A DNA stretch of 64,000 nucleotides from Yponomeuta sedellus (Eukaryota; Arthropoda; Insecta; Lepidoptera; Yponomeutidae): positions 826,001-890,000 of the forward strand of contig OW203737.1 of NCBI GenBank assembly GCA_934045075.1, written 5' to 3'. A model generated the notes under the pieces. It had not been told where the DNA came from, made no database searches, and was given only the letters and a program-made list of their open reading frames with translations. The position numbers and the translations under genes were made by a program. Below, piece after piece: positions 21,111-30,761 of the stretch; the first letter of the stretch is position 1, and the number at the start of each line of letters is the position of its first letter.

Positions 21111-21174
21111 TTACGTAGACGTCTTCTACATTTAGGTGTTTTTTACCTAGGTATATACGTCCCACTGTAGGGTG

Positions 21175-21485
21175 CAGAGTGCTTAGTGCGAGTTTTTTAA
21201 CTACTCGATCGCGTTAACGTAAACTCATATTTCTATGGCATCGAGGAAGCGCCACCTAGCGACAAATATGGAAATTAAAATTGCTGAGTGCGAGTTGTAA
21301 TGATTTACGTTGAGAAGTGAACACGTTTACCAGCCAAAACACGAATAGACGCGAGTGCGAGTTGTACTGTGACAGCGTTTTGCCAGTTCGAACGGTTAAC
21401 TTACTCATACTCACTACTCAATGCTCGATTAACGCGGTAGTAAAGTTATTCGATTGCATCTGTCAAACTCGCACTAAGCACTCTG
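21175..21485. mobile_element. 311 bp MITE with 21 bp perfect TIRs
   Basis: The left CAGAGTGCTTAGTGCGAGTT (one more T matches) is the exact inverse of the right end. Internal copies of gtgcgagttgta-like words and an inner inverted pair (cgatcgcgttaa / ttaacgcg) are subterminal repeats. No open frame of note. No certain target duplication, so the superfamily is undetermined. Confidence 0.8.
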
Positions 21486-21744
21486 GACTTCTCTTCGATA
21501 TCGCCTCCTAAGCCCTGGAGGTAACACTTACTTAAAGTCTTCTAAAACTACGTAGATTTTGAAGAACTTTTTCTTCTCCTTGTCCAAAACATGATAAGGA
21601 AAATATTGGACCTGGAACAGTAAGTTTTCCGGACTTCCTACTAAATCATTGGATGTGAATTAAGAAAGTTATTCGTGATGTTCTATGTTTAAGACGCCAG
21701 GGCTTAGGAGTCTATGGTATAGACTTATTTACCACGCTTGCCGA

Positions 21745-21908
21745 TCGTTTAAAGCGCAGAGGTATGTAAACACCTCAGACACTCAGGTTTCCTTCGTCGT
21801 TAGCGAGTGGTATTGCTACCAAAAGGTAACTTAGAAAACAAAGTCATCGGATTGGAACCCTGGACCTCCCGAATGTGAGGTCTTTCTAACGTTCCGCTAC
21901 CACCGCTC
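21745..21908 (-). mobile_element. SINE-B, 5' part
   Basis: Antisense: aaagcgcagaggtatgtaaa, acactcaggtttccttcgtc, gcgagtggtattgctacc, and the head ggattggaaccctggacctc with ccgctaccaccgc. Confidence 0.65.
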
Positions 21909-22213
21909 CGTATTTATTACGTCTGTCTGTCTATTGGTGTGTTGCATTGCGTTCAAATGATAAAAACCAGAGATGTGTGTTTGTGTGTGTGTTTTTTATA
22001 TCAGCCGTTAGTGTGCAGCCACACCTACACATAGCAATGTTTTGTGTAATGGTGTTAGTAGAAGATGTGGCTTTACACTGTGTTCAAAAGTAAAAAAAAT
22101 GCCTTCGCAAAGTTTCGCAAAGGACGCCGTTTGACGTCAGGCAACCCGCCCGAAAAGGGCAATCCTATCAGAAAGCTTTGTAGTAGGATGAAAAGTTTAG
22201 GCTTTTTGAATTA

Positions 22214-22570
22214 ATATCAACCCTTGTATGCCCCCTGCTGGGGTACGGGTCTGTTCCTGCATCGCAGGAAGGTAAGGCCATACTCCACCACGGGGCCAGG
22301 TTCGGGTTGGTGGAGGATTGTAAGACATTGGCGGGTCTTATTGTCAGAAGTTATCAAACCGACCAAGGCCTCTGACAAGGCTTAACGAATGCCATTACAT
22401 GCCAGCCGGCACCAACGGCTTAGAGCGCCTTGCGAAGCTCGGAAGCGCTCGGAAAAATGCCACTCGCGGTTGTCACGGGACGGTCACCCACCCTGCACCT
22501 GACCCCGCCTGTCGTTGCTTAACTCAGGTGATCGATTCCAATCACTCGGTCCGACTACGCCACAAACGCT
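22214..22570 (-). mobile_element. SINE-A, full length
   Basis: From atatcaacccttgtatgccc to gactacgccacaaacgc. Somewhat diverged (ggtaaggcc, gccattacatgcc). Short flank similarity (tgaat) is too weak to call a target duplication. Confidence 0.85.
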
Positions 22571-22678
22571 TCCTGAATACCTATCTATTAAAAAAATATC
22601 AATGACCACCTGCAATGTTACTAACATACTTTCAGTCAACATTGTTACTCACATTATAGGGTCTGAAACAAATAATTT

Positions 22679-22873
22679 CTTCCTTCTTCTTAAGGCGTTT
22701 TTATGTAGACCACTGCTGGACATAGCCCTACCCTAATGAGCGCCATAGCGCCCTGTCTTCAGCTTGCCGCATCCAGCATCTGCCAGCAGTTTTTCGCAGA
22801 TCGTCATCCCACCTGGTCGGAGGGCGTCCTACACTACGTTTGCCGAGTCGCGGTCTCCACTCAAGAACACAAG
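22679..22873 (-). mobile_element. LINE-G, 5'-truncated, with 8 bp TSD
   Basis: On the minus strand it encodes the VGRPP/QR-type RTase tail (inverse of ggtcggagggcgtcctacac), ends in the YVQQW region, and has a short GAA-type tail (left edge cttccttcttctt). Flanked by AATAATTT at 22671-22678 and 22874-22881. Only about the last 55 codons were copied. Confidence 0.85.
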
Positions 22874-22960
22874 AATAATTTATATTTTTTGTTTTTTTAT
22901 TATTTTATTTATTGTTCTGATGTACAATAAAGGGTACTCTTTACAAAATAAAAGAAATAA

Positions 22961-23066
22961 TTAACTTCCACACAACACAATCACTAGACCCGGTCCCAAT
23001 TATGCTGTGGAACCAGGCATGGACATCACAAACATGAAAATAAACCCAGACTGAAGTCATTTGCAC
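22961..23066 (-). mobile_element. Repeat D, 3' part
   Basis: ttaacttccacacaacacaa, agacccggtcccaatt, ggaaccaggcatggacatca, caaacatgaaaataaaccca: the inverse of the D body at 17810-17920. Confidence 0.65.
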
Positions 23067-23605
23067 AAATCTACGGCCCGTACAGGAACTGCGTTTTCAG
23101 GACATTGATTTGAGCGGAGTATTGATGGAACGAACAAAACCCGTGCAACTAGCATCGGGCTCATACTCCAATGACCTTAGTTCCATAAATAGATAAACGA
23201 TTGTACCTAACCAAAACTTGCTATAGACAGAAAAAAACCAGACACTTCACACTGCATATGCGTCTCCGAGCAAAAAACATGAAGACCTTGAAGCGTTATT
23301 AAATAATTTTATAAAAACGCAGCTACAGAGATACACACAGACTAATGAGACCATAACATTATATAAGGATACCTAAAAATGCAGTTCAAGATATATTACA
23401 AGCGCATTAATTTCTCAATTAGAGTTGATGAATTGCAATACTTTTTAAGCCATTATTAAATTACCCAATTTTACTGAATAATTAATAAGTTCTTGAAACT
23501 GAACTTGAAAAACAAGAAAGAAACACGGGATAGTGCATTAAAAATAATTATAGTATAAACAAGAAAGAAAAACAAGACAAGCGTTCCCGGCAAGAGAAAC
23601 ATACA
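23067..23605. other. Unannotated; trace of E tail
   Basis: Only 23523-23560 (cacgggatagtgcattaaaa plus an A/T tail) is recognisable, as the 3' tail of element E without a body. Confidence 0.4.
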
Positions 23606-23945
23606 CAAAAAGATATATAAGACACGTAACACATATTCCCAAGATCTAGAAACCAGTTGGATAGTGTAATAGGGCCTTAAGGCATCATCGAAAATAGTTA
23701 GGTTAATAGGTAATAGACATAATGACGGCAATGACACTTATGGAGGAAAATTGAAGACTTACTGAATTTCATAGTCACGAAAACATGCGTTAAATATACA
23801 CAAAAAATATATAAGATAGGAGACGCATATGACCCAAGATCTAGAAACAACTTAGATAGGGCATCATCAAATGACGTCAATGACTAAGTTAATAATAAAA
23901 ATAATCATGGCGATGGCATTTATCGAGGAAAACTAGAAGACACTG
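23606..23945. repeat. Diverged tandem duplication, unit about 185 bp
   Basis: Unit 1 (23606-23760) and unit 2 (23793-23944) share: acacaaaaa.atatataaga, ccaagatctagaaac, gg.catcatc.aa, agttaataata-type spacers and ggaaaa.t.gaagac. Many substitutions and indels, so an old duplication. Confidence 0.65.
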
Positions 23946-24061
23946 CGTCACAATCATAGCAGGCAAACTCCAGCTAAATATAGGCATAAAAACGACTTAG
24001 TCACAAATCAAATTAATCAGCCAGCTCGGCTGTTACGTAACTCTCCACTGTACTGGGTTGT

Positions 24062-24245
24062 CCATTTTAAGGGTTCCGCACTTTAAAAGCCAAAACGGAA
24101 CCCTCATAGGATTACTTTGTTGCTCGTCCATTCGTCTGTTTATCATGACCCCTCTTTTGGGAATGCGCGAAAGTATAGAGTTGAGAATAAGCCGCTTAGG
24201 GGCGCTCACTAGCGCCACCAATGGAATAAAAATCATAGCTTGTTT
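24062..24245 (+). repeat. Repeat Q, dispersed lepidopteran-type fragment
   Basis: aagggttccgcactttaaaa, aacggaaccctcataggatt, actttgttgctcgtccattc, gtctgttt, then ggggcgctcactagcgccac. A partial copy is at 48335. I recall this ggaaccct(c/t)ata...gtctgtctgt text as common in Lepidoptera. Its origin is unclear to me. Confidence 0.55.
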
Positions 24246-24341
24246 TATAATACGTTTATGCCGCGTACAGTCGACAGCACATTAACCTTTACATCTACTC
24301 AGTCACGTTACAAGCACCTTTGCAACTATAACTTAAAGGTC

Positions 24342-24425
24342 GATGTCAACCCTTGTACGTCGCCGCTGCTGGGGCACGGATCTCTTCCTGCAACGCATGA
24401 AGGTTCGGCCATACTCCACCACGGA
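24342..24425 (-). mobile_element. SINE-A 3' fragment, first of a tandem pair
   Basis: gatgtcaacccttgtacgtc through catactccaccacgg. Cut at the same internal point as its neighbour. Confidence 0.8.
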
Positions 24426-24427
24426 GT

Positions 24428-24512
24428 GGATATCAACCCTTGTATGTCACCACTGCAGGGGCATGGGTCTCTTCCTGCATCGCAGGAAGGTTAAGCCATA
24501 CTCCACCATGGT
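24428..24512 (-). mobile_element. SINE-A 3' fragment, second of a tandem pair
   Basis: gatatcaacccttgtatgtc through catactccaccatgg. Two bases after the first fragment. Both are about 85 bp and end at the same position in the family (as does the 6833 copy), suggesting a preferred truncation point or a local duplication. Confidence 0.8.
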
Positions 24513-24687
24513 GTAAACAAAAAGGTAAACATTATTTATTTCTCAAACATGAGATGTAATGTTGATACATTAAAATACGTCCTGGTATATGTTTCGCCCA
24601 TCAAGACTTAAAAAATATTTAAGGTCGATGTCCTATCGACTGTACTTTTTAAATACCTACCAATACATACTCCTTTTTTGTATAACG

Positions 24688-24840
24688 GTTGATTACCTTG
24701 ACAAAGGTCGTGAGTTCAATTCCTGCATGGGCCTTCAGTACGTACCTACTTGAATTTGTACAAATGGCCTCAGGTGTTTTTCCATGTTTGTGATGTCCTC
24801 GCATGTCCCCGGATACCTTGTCACAGGATATCCTAACGTC
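24688..24840 (+). mobile_element. Repeat D, diverged
   Basis: gattaccttgacaaaggtcg then a B box gtgagttcaattcctgcat, then tttccatgtttgtgatgtcc and ggataccttgtcacaggata. Confidence 0.5.
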
Positions 24841-25240
24841 GGACTTGGATCAGTGGTGCGTCGTGCGAATAGTTTTTTTTCTTATTGCAACTAGACAATC
24901 GAAACAATAATTAAGTTGGTTTACTCAAATAGAAGTTGGACCATCGCACTTGTTATTTCAGCGTCCCACTTTTCCTTAAGCAATGGTCCATCGCCCAATG
25001 TACTATATCTTTGTAAATATTTTATGTGTCTTTCTCCCTGGTGTATAATAAAGAATATTCTTGTCTCGTTTTTGCGAGAAAATAAGAAAAAAACAATTCT
25101 AGGTGTATAGTATAAAGTTTAACAAATATAGTGTACCTACAAAATACAGTAAAAAATCATCAATATAACACAAGTCATTTAGTTGTATTTAGTATAAAGC
25201 CAATAAGATCTGTGTAATATGTTCATGAATATTTATGAAT
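24841..25240. other. Unannotated AT-rich stretch
   Basis: aatatttatgaatattcatt just before the microsatellite is a degenerate start of it. Confidence 0.35.
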
Positions 25241-25610
25241 ATTCATTCATTCATTCATTCATTCATTCATTCATTCATTCATTCATTCATTCATTCATTC
25301 ATTCATTCATTCATTCATTCATTCATTCATTCATTCATTCATTCATTCATTCATTCATTCATTCATTCATTCATTCATTCATTCATTCATTCATTCATTC
25401 ATTCATTCATTCATTCATTCATTCATTCATTCATTCATTCATTCATTCATTCATTCATTCATTCATTCATTCATTCATTCATTCATTCATTCATTCATTC
25501 ATTCATTCATTCATTCATTCATTCATTCATTCATTCATTCATTCATTCATTCATTCATTCATTCATTCATTCATTCATTCATTCATTCATTCATTCATTC
25601 ATTCATTCAT
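25241..25610. repeat. (ATTC)n microsatellite, 370 bp
   Basis: About 92 uninterrupted ATTC units with no visible base change. Perfection over this length implies recent expansion or assembly smoothing. Translated, it gives an endless FIHS repeat, which is not a protein gene. Confidence 0.98.
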
Positions 25611-25648
25611 GTTTGTTTGTTTGTTTGTTTGTTTGTTTATTTATTTAT
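25611..25648. repeat. (GTTT)n/(ATTT)n extension
   Basis: Seven or so GTTT units pass into ATTT units and then into a J repeat on the minus strand. The array probably grew from the 3' tail of that retroposon. Confidence 0.9.
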
Positions 25649-25725
25649 CCGCTGTAAAGGAAAGCAGCGGGAAAAACATTCCACTCTGACCATCTTTTCT
25701 CAAGTCATCTTAAATCAAATACATC
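25649..25725 (-). repeat. Repeat J, internal fragment
   Basis: ggaaagcagcgggaaaaaca, ttccactctgaccatctttt, ctcaagtcatcttaaatcaa: the inverse of the J segment at 30815-30880. Confidence 0.65.
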
Positions 25726-26429
25726 AGTTGCCACTTTAAACGCCAAAGCATTAGACCGTGGACATCAAAAATTGTAACTAAGATTTCGCTAGGAGTGCAA
25801 AAAGTGTGGTTAAAAATACTTCCTATTATTAAACACGTATTTTTAACCAATGAACCGTTTTTATATTTAAAATACGTAACGGGTTCTCTGCAAAAATAAA
25901 TGTGCTCACCAGTCACTGGCCTTGATTAGTATATGATGATGAGGAATGTGGGTATTTCCATATTTTTTGTGATCTACCACAAGCCACAAGCGGGATAACA
26001 GGTTTAAGAATGTTCAAATTCAAACCAACCTGCCGGGGAAGTAAAACGACGCTAGTCGCGCGTTTTAACCCTTAACCAGGCAATGGTATAATACTTGAAA
26101 TAATAAATGGAACATTATCTTATCACATTGAGATAAAGACTAAAACGAATTAAAAAGAGATGAGAGATTTGTTTTTGTTTTGTTCGTTTTCTCTCCATAC
26201 TTAATTAAAAATTTGTTAACCGGTTAACCAACCTTTTTTTTTTGGTTCATTCTCGCCAGTGTCACTCTGGGTCTTGACAGAATATCAACGTTACGGGCAA
26301 ACCTGTGACACATGCCGAGTCCGGTACACACTTATTGCGACGACACACAGTATCGATCTAAGTAAATTTTAATTTTGAAATATTGTATTCTCATGTTGTT
26401 TTTGAGTGTTAAAATTGTTTTGTGTGTAA
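25726..26429. other. Unannotated, possible old J copy near 26090-26210
   Basis: aaagagatgagagatttg followed by a pyrimidine run and ctctccatac could be a decayed J. Nothing else. Confidence 0.3.
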
Positions 26430-26560
26430 TAAGCGCTGGCACGGATAGAGGTCGCGGGTTCGAATCCCGGCATGGGTGGAATTATTTAGCCTCTAAATAG
26501 GTTTTTAAAATTGTCCTTAGCACGGGTTAGTGTATTAAAAATAAAAATAGTATAATCATG
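26430..26560 (+). mobile_element. Element E, 5'-truncated, first of a tandem pair
   Basis: Begins inside the tRNA-like domain (gcgctggcacggatagagg, with a 5-base deletion of the anticodon 3' stem), then gtcgcgggttcgaatcccgg, the catgggtggaatt block and the full tail. It passes directly into the next copy. Confidence 0.8.
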
Positions 26561-26870
26561 TGGGTACAGTGATATCATTCCGATGTAAAAACCTGACTGC
26601 AAAGTAGGTAGTCGGGGCTGTAAGTGATGCAATTTACTTAAGCCAGATACGTCGCTGCCTGTACGTAATACAGAGAATAGTGTAAAGAGGTTCGAAATTT
26701 CACTGATGCCGGTGAGTCGCCCATTAGCTCAGTTGGAAAGAGCGCTGGCACGGATAGCCAGAGGTCGCGGGTTCGAATCCCGGCATGGGTGGAATTTTTA
26801 GCCTCTAAATAGGTTTTTTAAAACTGTCCTTAGCACGGGTTAGTGCATTAAAAATAAAAATAGTATAAAA
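26561..26870 (+). mobile_element. Element E, full-length reference copy
   Basis: Order: atgtgggtacagtgatatca, ccgatgtaaaaacctgactg, aaagtaggtagtcggggctg, cagatacgtcgctgcctgta, cgaaatttcactgatgccgg, the tRNA-like domain (26719-26791), aatttttagcctctaaatag, tgtccttagcacgggttagt, and an A/T-rich tail. It uniquely has both an extended 5' region and an intact cloverleaf. A pol III-transcribed SINE would normally have its tRNA head first. Here some 150 bases precede it. Confidence 0.8.
26719..26791 (+). tRNA. tRNA-like cloverleaf inside element E (not an independent gene)
   Basis: Acceptor CCCAT/ATGGG, D arm GCTC..GAGC with box A (tagctcagttgg), anticodon arm CTGGC-acggata-GCCAG, T arm with box B (ggttcgaatcc). 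The loop gives anticodon gga, but position 33 is C instead of the near-universal T, the T stem has one mismatch, and the same sequence recurs in many E copies. I read it as the retroposon's tRNA-derived part. Confidence 0.55.
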
Positions 26871-27307
26871 AATAAACGGTTTCTATTATATTCTTTCTAT
26901 TCTATAAAAAAATATACCAGCTCTGCCCATCAAAGCATTTACAAGCAAGACATTTTGTCGCTTCAAAAAACGGAAGACGTTCCATCGCACTACCCAGACT
27001 GGTTGTGTTAGAACACCTGAAATACGGAAATACTTACATTTCTTATGGTGTTTGTAGCAGATAGGTGTAATCAAGGTAAGTCACTAAATGTGGTCAGATA
27101 ACACATTTACCTTTACAATGAACCTGTTAAACGCTTAAATAATAAAATAACGGGTAATATATTAATTGCACAATAATGAATATATCTAACGATTGAAATA
27201 CTTTGTGTTTAAAAAGACTAAGTTTGGAGATTTTTTGTCCGTTTTTTCTTTAAAATGATGTAGATTTTAAATGGACACATAGTTTCAGTTGTAACATTCA
27301 TTAAGCA
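26871..27307. other. Unannotated
   Basis: Nothing recognised. Confidence 0.35.
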
Positions 27308-27359
27308 GTTTCTGTGCTATTTTGAATAAAACCTTTTTGATTTGATTGATTGATTTGCG
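27308..27359 (+). mobile_element. LINE or SINE 3' terminus
   Basis: tgtgctattttgaataaaac followed by ctttttgatttgattgattg is the kind of ending seen on insect non-LTR elements (AATAAA plus a GATT-type tandem tail), resembling the ends of J. Confidence 0.45.
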
Positions 27360-27504
27360 AACAAAATTAACATTTGTTTTAATACCAACTCTAGTTGTAT
27401 GTGCGCAACTGAAGAAATTAGCCCAGCACTTATTTCTTGCGTCATGAACTCTATATCTAAATAAGGTTTAATTTTATTTGGGGCATGTAGCACATCACAC
27501 CACA

Positions 27505-27716
27505 TCACACTAATCGCATAATGGCGAATGTTTGTGAGTGTGTATGTTTGTTACTTCTTTACGTCTCCACGGCTGGAGCGACTTTAGTAAAATTTGGTAT
27601 GGAGTTAGCCGACACCCTGGATCAACGTTTTTCTTTCGATCGTTTTTCTGCGGGAATATTTCTTTTCCCCATGGGAAATTCGATAAACCGCGGGTAACAC
27701 CGCAGGGCACAGCTAG
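27505..27716 (+). mobile_element. Helitron-like element, 212 bp
   Basis: Starts TCACACTAAT, ends with hairpin GCGG-gtaaca-CCGC, then agggcacag and CTAG. Host bases are A (27504) and T (27717). The interior (gtttgtgagtgtgtatgttt, aatttggtatggagttagcc, gacaccctgga) matches what I remember of abundant lepidopteran Helitron derivatives. No Rep/helicase coding. Confidence 0.8.
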
Positions 27717-28021
27717 TTGAATATAAATTAGAATCCATCGCTTGATGAGTTACTAAACACACACCTGAAAATGATTGTTGATCCGAACAAAATGTAGAGT
27801 TCGATTACTAATTGCACCTCAAATTGCGCACTGGCTGAACCAACAAGCCAATTTTATAAACTATAGTATGTTTAATATGTATATAGTATTCTTGATGCAA
27901 CTAAAGTATTTAAAAAAAACATATCCAATAAATTTTCGTGAAGAACACAGAACAAAAAAAAATAAAAACTTATCACACAAAAAAAAACTTAACTGAACAA
28001 ACCACTCCGGAAAATATCTGA
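27717..28021. other. Unannotated AT-rich stretch
   Basis: Ends in A-rich runs (aaaaaaaataaaaac) just before the GC-rich block. Confidence 0.35.
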
Positions 28022-28213
28022 ACCAAAGGACCCCAACATTCTAGCAGCATTGCCACGCCACCAGCAGCCAGTGCCAGCAGCACCACAAAAGAGGCCCTTT
28101 GCCCAAGCGCCGGAGCGGCCGCGGCCGTCAAGCCCACGGTCCCTCAAGCGGCGACCCAGCTCTCTAACAAGGAACTTGGTCTGAGTCCCCCATTGTCTCT
28201 AGCGTATTTCTGA
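28022..28213 (+). other. GC-rich block with an Ala/Ser/Thr/Pro-rich open frame
   Basis: A 63-codon open frame (no ATG) translating to segments such as SIATPPAASASSTTKEALCP and SAGAAAAVKPTVPQAATQLS, then a stop. A consensus-like splice donor (gtaagta) lies at about 28223, ten bases past the stop. It could be an exon of a transcript, an ORF1 remnant of a retroelement, or chance in GC-rich sequence. I do not recognise a protein. Confidence 0.25.
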
Positions 28214-28698
28214 ACTAGTAAAGTAAGTATCAAGAGGGTTTTATGTCTGTATCGAATTTGAATTGAAAAACAAATTTTTGTAACAAAGAGTTTAAATTGT
28301 AGCGTAGCGCAGTGATATTAATACTGCTACACTAGTATTAATGATTACATTCATTACACGTGGTTTACTTTTTTTGAAGAGCAATCAAGTTTTCCCTCAC
28401 AAAAACCCCGCAGTAACCAATCATGCATGACACGTGATAAACGATGAAATATGAGCGACATGCCAGACCTACTACGTATCGATTCCCGAGAAAACCCATG
28501 AAACACACAGTTATGTTATAATATCTGGCTATGTGCCAGCTCCCAGCACGAATACACTCGGTTTCAATGAAAAATCTGTATCTGCAACAACTGTCAGAAG
28601 TTGTGACGTAATTGGCTCGAGATTTAAGCACTGTTATGTACGATAAACATGTAGCATCGTGGTAAAACAGGATTACATGTGCCGGGATTTTTGTACAA
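28214..28698. other. Unannotated
   Basis: An 88-codon minus frame at 28365-28631 has no motif I recognise. Confidence 0.3.
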
Positions 28699-28803
28699 TT
28701 CGTCGTCTTCTTTATGTGCGGTATCGAAGGTTGCCAACCAATTCGGCTATCTTGCTTTTCGAGTTTGCCAATATAAAGAGAGAACTAGTGCTCTGTACTA
28801 AAG
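28699..28803 (-). pseudogene. Non-LTR retrotransposon ORF2 C-terminus (QSTSSLF type)
   Basis: The minus frame VQSTSSLFILANSKSKIAEL continues VGNLRYRT and a stop, followed by a tail of GAC/GAA units. It is the same protein end as at 58786-58960 (QSTSSLFVLATSKTKITKL), so two insertions of one LINE family are present. Confidence 0.7.
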
Positions 28804-28848
28804 CTGGAGTATATCGGACATATAATGCTTAGCAACAACAACTAAAAA

Positions 28849-29064
28849 GCGGTGATAGCGGAGCGGTAGTACGCCGACTTCTCAATCGGGAGGTCGTGGG
28901 TTAGAACTCCGGCTTGTACCAAGGACTTTGCTTTCTGCAATTGTGAAATTACTGTAGCAATACCACTCGCTAACTGTAAAGGAAATCATTGTGAGAAACC
29001 CGTAGTGTGTGGAGTGTTAACATACCTCAGAGCTTATTACGTACAATGGCCGAACTATGAGGCT
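28849..29064 (+). mobile_element. SINE-B (tail type 2)
   Basis: Head gcggtgatagcggagcggta, B box gtgggttagaactccgg. Body accaaggactttgctttctg, gcaataccactcgctaactg, aaggaaatcattgtgagaaa. It then carries the type 2 tail (gcttattacgtacaatggcc, aactatgaggctaagagc) instead of the ccgcggtgggcacgcgtgg tail. LINE-G inserted just downstream. Confidence 0.75.
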
Positions 29065-29079
29065 AAGAGCAGAAATCTC

Positions 29080-29264
29080 TTCTTCTTCTTCTTCAGGCTA
29101 TATTATGTAGTACACTGCTGGACATAGCCCTCCCCTAATGAGCGCCATAGCGCCCTGTCTTCAGCTTGCCGGATTCAGCATCTGACGGCAGTTTTGCGCA
29201 GATCGTCATCCCACCTGGTCGGAGGGCGTCCTACACTACGTTTGTCGAGTCGCGGTCTCCACTC
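29080..29264 (-). mobile_element. LINE-G, 5'-truncated, with 15 bp TSD
   Basis: Minus-strand copy: (GAA)n tail at 29080, YVQQW-coding region with stem-loop (one mismatch), then the WRPRxGKRS/VGRPP coding region. Perfect duplication AAGAGCAGAAATCTC at 29065-29079 and 29265-29279. Only the last 185 bp of the element were copied. Confidence 0.92.
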
Positions 29265-29650
29265 AAGAGCAGAAATCTCAGTTTTAACTAAATAACTACC
29301 AAAAACTACTAGTCTCCTTCAACTTATCCTACAAGCCAAGATTCCAGGAAGAATGCAACGTAGGAAACCAAAGATTTAATGCCTACACAACCTACGACAG
29401 TGGTTTGCGCAATTATAGATCACAAATCGTGAGTAATTTAGAGTCGAATTTAGTTACATAGACAAGAGCAGAAATCTCAGGTTTAACTAAATAACTACCA
29501 AAAACTACTAGTCTCCTTCAACTTATCCTACAAGCCAAGAATCCAGGAAGAATGCAACGTAGGAAACCAAAGATTTAATGCCTACACAACCTACGACAGT
29601 GGTTTGCGCAATTATAGATCACAAATCGTGAGTAATTTAGAGTCGAATTT
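29265..29650 (+). repeat. 199 bp tandem duplication, second unit nearly identical
   Basis: Unit 1 starts at 29265 and unit 2 at 29464. Over 187 aligned bases only two substitutions are visible (ctcag-t/g-tttaac and ccaaga-t/a-tcc). Both start at the LINE-G target word. No coding. Near identity means a recent event. Confidence 0.95.
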
Positions 29651-30350
29651 GCGAAGGAAAGGCGAGGCAGACCGGTCCAAAACTGCGACCGGTTTGGCCG
29701 GTGCAATAAAAAAATGGCTATTTCTGCCAACGGAAAACCGGCTGTGCCGCACCGGAAAAAACGTGATGAAATAACGATTTTGAGACCGCAGCTTTGAGAA
29801 GTCGACTTGAAATGTTAAAGTTGACTCGTGGTAACGAAAATAACCAAGCCTCGAATTTATTTTTAAACGTAAGCTTGATCCATAATATTATGTAGAAGGA
29901 GCTTTAGCTCCACTTCCGCGCCAAGCAAGCAAGCAACAACGCAATTTTTGTGGTCAAGTTATTTCTAATCAAATATTGTTTACTGTTTTATTTTTTTCTG
30001 GTACTTATGATATATGTTTTTTTTTAATCTACGATGGTAAGTAGATTAAAATCATAAAACATAAAGTAGGTTCAGAAAAAAAATACATTTTTTAGTTAGA
30101 GTTGTGTGGTCTTAAGAGCAACCAAATGCTTACTCGTACCTACATATCCCTATTTTATTTTTGTTATTGACATAATAGTTACACCAGTACATTATGATTA
30201 TTATTGACTTATTACATAGCAAGGAATGAGTGTACTATCTACAAACCATAACATGTATACTTTTAAAAACACAAACTTAACCTAGTGTTTGTACAGTACA
30301 GTAACTATTAGTATTTTAGGGAAACAAACAAAAATGAGAATATAGGATAA
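29651..30350. other. Unannotated, with a GC-rich patch to 29770
   Basis: gaccggtccaaaactgcgac and ggtttggccggtgc with an inverse-like gcaccgg near 29748 form imperfect inverted words. Not assigned. Confidence 0.3.
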
Positions 30351-30470
30351 GAATATTCTTTATTGTACACCAGAGAACATATTATAAAACATGTAATGAT
30401 ACAAAGTACAATTGGCGGCCTTATTGCTAAAAGCAATTTCTTCCAGACAACCTTCATCAAACTCTTCAAC
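30351..30470 (-). mobile_element. LINE 3' UTR, family I
   Basis: gaatattctttattgtacac, aagtacaattggcggcctta, ttgctaaaagcaatttcttc, cagacaacctt: the UTR of the CR1-like LINE at 12050, 5'-truncated before the coding region. Confidence 0.7.
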
Positions 30471-30545
30471 CTTCTAATTAACATACTGAAAATAACATGT
30501 GGCGATGTTGTGTGTGCGTGCTTTAGACGACAATATAGTCGAGTC

Positions 30546-30572
30546 GCTATCAGCCCTTGTATGTCCTCACTG
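30546..30572 (-). mobile_element. SINE-A 3' tip
   Basis: gctatcagcccttgtatgtc then ctcactg: only the last 27 bp, between two gtcgacaatatagt-like words (atagtcgagtcg / gtcgacaatatag). Confidence 0.5.
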
Positions 30573-30761
30573 TCGACAATATAGTAATAGTACAATTATA
30601 AAATATTATACAAAGTGCAAGTACATAATACTAGTAAGTAAAATTATATAATATTATATTAATTACTATATGATACATTCTATAACTGACAAAAACTTTT
30701 TGAAGATAACTTTTTTTTTAACACGAGACATTTGACTAATGCTTTGGCATTTAGGGTTGTT

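Noticed and set aside
20906..21118. Open frame of 70 codons over the CRE/GC-box region
   Set aside because: Lys-rich, no domain, and the opposite strand is equally open.
24342..24512. CRISPR-like repeat pair
   Set aside because: Only two units, which are SINE-A tails. The genome is eukaryotic by every other sign.
25219..25689. Long open frame of repeated Phe-Ile-His-Ser
   Set aside because: It is the translation of the ATTC microsatellite. There is no promoter, variation or domain.
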